DNA of 7,856 nucleotides, from contig SKVS01000007.1 in NCBI GenBank assembly GCA_007129335.1, positions 1-7,856 of the forward strand, written 5' to 3'. This document shows positions 6,512-7,856 of the stretch, one piece after another. The notes under the pieces were generated by a model. The model had not been told where the DNA came from, ran no database searches, and saw only the letters and a list, made by a program, of their open reading frames with translations. Within the stretch, counting starts at the first letter, position 1. The number at the start of each line of letters is the position of its first letter. The position numbers and the translations under genes are program-made. The DNA is from Spirochaetaceae bacterium. GTDB taxonomy: Bacteria > Spirochaetota > Spirochaetia > DSM-27196 > Salinispiraceae.

Positions 6512-7804
6512 CTATTTCTTTGGATCCACAATCCCGAAGTTAAGCATTACCGTGCGCAGTTTCTGTTCCAGTACATCGTAGGAAAAATACCGGCTGGCCA
6601 GCTTATAATTCTTGTCTACCACATCTTTGCGGATATCCGGACTTTCCAGCAACTCCCGAACCTTTCTGACCTCCTTGTCGGTAATATAGGTGTCCATTAC
6701 CACCGCGTCGAAGCCCAGGGGTTCAATGTCCTGAATAAAAATTGAGTACCGGTTCACCAGCAGGGGTTTGCGAAAATACACCGCTTCCAGAAAGGCGTTC
6801 CCGAAACCCTCGTAGGTCGAGGGGTAGGTTACAAAATCCGCGTGGGGGTAAATATCCCAAAGGCTGTATATTTTCTGACCGTCTTCGTTGGTACTTCGGG
6901 TTGCTCCAATAATATCGGGCCGAATCAGCAGGTCAACTTCCAGCAGCTGGGCATAGTCCATAATCCGCTCGTAGTAAGCTGCTCCCTCGTCCTTTGCCTG
7001 ATGGCTGATGAGCAGCTTGACCTTGGGATTTTTCATGCGGTGGGCCAGTTCAATGGCGTGTTCAATCCCCTTGCGGGCGACAATTCTGGTAGGCTGTAAC
7101 AACAAAATATCATCCTTAGCAATCCCAATTGCCTCTCGGAAATCCTTGTTATACTCATCCATTCCGGGAGCGGGGCTGGAATAGTCGTGCACATTCGGAA
7201 TGACGACCGAGCTCAGCCCCTGGCGGTAGCTCAGGGTGGATCGGGCTTCTGTATTGATTACTACGTGGGCCATGGAGTGAATTTTAGGCGGAAAGGCCAT
7301 AGTTAAATAATCGGGTACGGTGTTTACCAGAAACCGGGGCCGTTCCCAAAAGAAGTCGTGGTGGTGGCCAATGCTTGGAATTCCCGTTTCGGCAATAACT
7401 TCGGTAATGGCAAGACCCAGGGGTATGTGCATGGGAATAGCCAGGGCGTTTTCGGCTACCAGAATATCTATATCGTAGGTTTGTATGAACTCGTATATTC
7501 TCTGCTTCAACAGGCGGCGCAGGTTATGAATTTCTCCGGTCAACTGTTCATCCCGAAATGTCTTGCCAAAACACCGGTCTTGCAGTGCCTTAACCAGAGG
7601 ATGGTCGAAGAATGCCAGTGGTTCAACCATTGTCTTGTCAGGATTCCAGTCGGATAGCCCGGCAAAGTAGTAACAGTCAAATCCCATTCTCTCGAAAACA
7701 TGAACCCATTTCTCCGTCTCTAAACTGACTCCATCGGTTCCCTGAAAACGGGTAGAAATGAATCCTACATTCTGAATGGTTCGGGTTAGTCCGCGGTAAT
7801 ACAT
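6512..7804 (-). CDS. GT4-family retaining glycosyltransferase, possibly compatible-solute type (mannosylglucosylglycerate synthase-like)
   Basis: This 430-residue protein has the GT-B fold order. The N-terminal domain carries a Gly-rich acceptor loop (GTDGVS at 22-27) and the distinctive HHHDFFWERP at 147-156. The C-terminal domain starts near 230 with the nucleotide-sugar site: R240 and K245 in QPTRIVARKG, and the GT4 E-x7-E motif with E332 and E340 in YEGFGNAFLE. All hallmark residues are present, so it should transfer a hexose from a nucleotide sugar with retention of configuration. No signal peptide or membrane segment is seen, which indicates a cytoplasmic enzyme. The N-terminal His cluster and the nearby glucosylglycerol-hydrolase-like gene recall GT4 enzymes of mannosylglucosylglycerate synthesis, but the donor and acceptor are inference only. 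A role in lipid or polysaccharide glycosylation, or in a TreT-like trehalose reaction, is not excluded. The start is fixed by AGGAGG. The gene is 135 bases from the metallopeptidase and may be its own unit. Confidence 0.88.
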   Translation of the reverse strand: MYYRGLTRTIQNVGFISTRFQGTDGVSLETEKWVHVFERMGFDCYYFAGLSDWNPDKTMVEPLAFFDHPLVKALQDRCFGKTFRDEQLTGEIHNLRRLLKQRIYEFIQTYDIDILVAENALAIPMHIPLGLAITEVIAETGIPSIGHHHDFFWERPRFLVNTVPDYLTMAFPPKIHSMAHVVINTEARSTLSYRQGLSSVVIPNVHDYSSPAPGMDEYNKDFREAIGIAKDDILLLQPTRIVARKGIEHAIELAHRMKNPKVKLLISHQAKDEGAAYYERIMDYAQLLEVDLLIRPDIIGATRSTNEDGQKIYSLWDIYPHADFVTYPSTYEGFGNAFLEAVYFRKPLLVNRYSIFIQDIEPLGFDAVVMDTYITDKEVRKVRELLESPDIRKDVVDKNYKLASRYFSYDVLEQKLRTVMLNFGIVDPKK

Positions 7805-7809
7805 CTGCT

Positions 7810-7815
7810 CCTCCT
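7810..7815 (-). promoter_or_regulatory. Strong ribosome-binding site of the glycosyltransferase
   Basis: A perfect AGGAGG lies five bases before ATG 7804, which decides the start. It contrasts with the next three genes downstream, which have no recognisable Shine-Dalgarno sequence. Confidence 0.85.
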
Positions 7816-7827
7816 GTGGTGCGGGTA

Positions 7828-7856
7828 ATTATTGAAGCTCATTATTGAAATAATGA
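7828..7856. promoter_or_regulatory. AT-rich palindrome and direct repeats upstream of the glycosyltransferase, possible operator/promoter
   Basis: TCATTATTGAAATAATGA at 7839-7856 is an 18-base inverted repeat with perfect 8-base arms around a 2-base centre. Its ATTATTGAA half is repeated directly at 7828-7836 and 7841-7849, a 13-base period. The stretch is much richer in A+T than its surroundings and lies 24 to 52 bases upstream of the start, where a promoter or operator would be expected. On the minus strand it offers AATAAT-like -10 candidates. The upstream side is cut off by the window edge, so no -35 can be assigned. Confidence 0.45.

Overview
All five genes in this window lie on the minus strand, and the layout is dense. 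Reading in the direction of transcription (right to left) they are: a GT4-type glycosyltransferase (7804-6512); a large exported metallopeptidase with a propeller-like middle and an outer-membrane-barrel-like C-terminus (6376-3551); a HAD-superfamily hydrolase (3501-2755); a KDPG/KHG aldolase, eda (2675-2031); and a GH13-type glycoside hydrolase, most likely of the glucosylglycerol hydrolase kind, which runs off the left edge (2012-1). No rRNA, tRNA, insertion sequence, integrase or CRISPR array is visible. No gap between genes exceeds 135 bases.

The organism is probably a diderm bacterium, because the large exported protein looks like an outer-membrane barrel. Base composition is roughly balanced (about half G+C by eye). 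The combination of a compatible-solute-like glycosyltransferase, a glucosylglycerol-hydrolase-like enzyme and a giant metallopeptidase/barrel protein reminds me of salt-tolerant free-living spirochaetes. That is an impression from gene families only, held at low to moderate confidence.

The glycosyltransferase and the GH13 enzyme could build and break a small glycosidic osmolyte. The HAD enzyme could act as a phosphatase, and Eda could feed sugar-acid carbon into pyruvate. The eda to GH13 pair, 18 bases apart with a good ribosome-binding site in the gap, is a convincing translational unit. The exported metallopeptidase has no obvious metabolic link to its neighbours.

The most unusual signal is regulatory. 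The three genes without a Shine-Dalgarno sequence (metallopeptidase, HAD, eda) share the same upstream geometry: a TTG-starting -35-like hexamer, exactly 17 bases, a TAnnnT hexamer, exactly 6 bases, then ATG. This would place transcription starts at or next to the start codon, so these mRNAs may be leaderless. The two genes with strong Shine-Dalgarno sequences (glycosyltransferase and GH13) lack this arrangement. Operator-like dyads sit in or over the eda and metallopeptidase promoters, and an 18-base perfect palindrome lies upstream of the glycosyltransferase.
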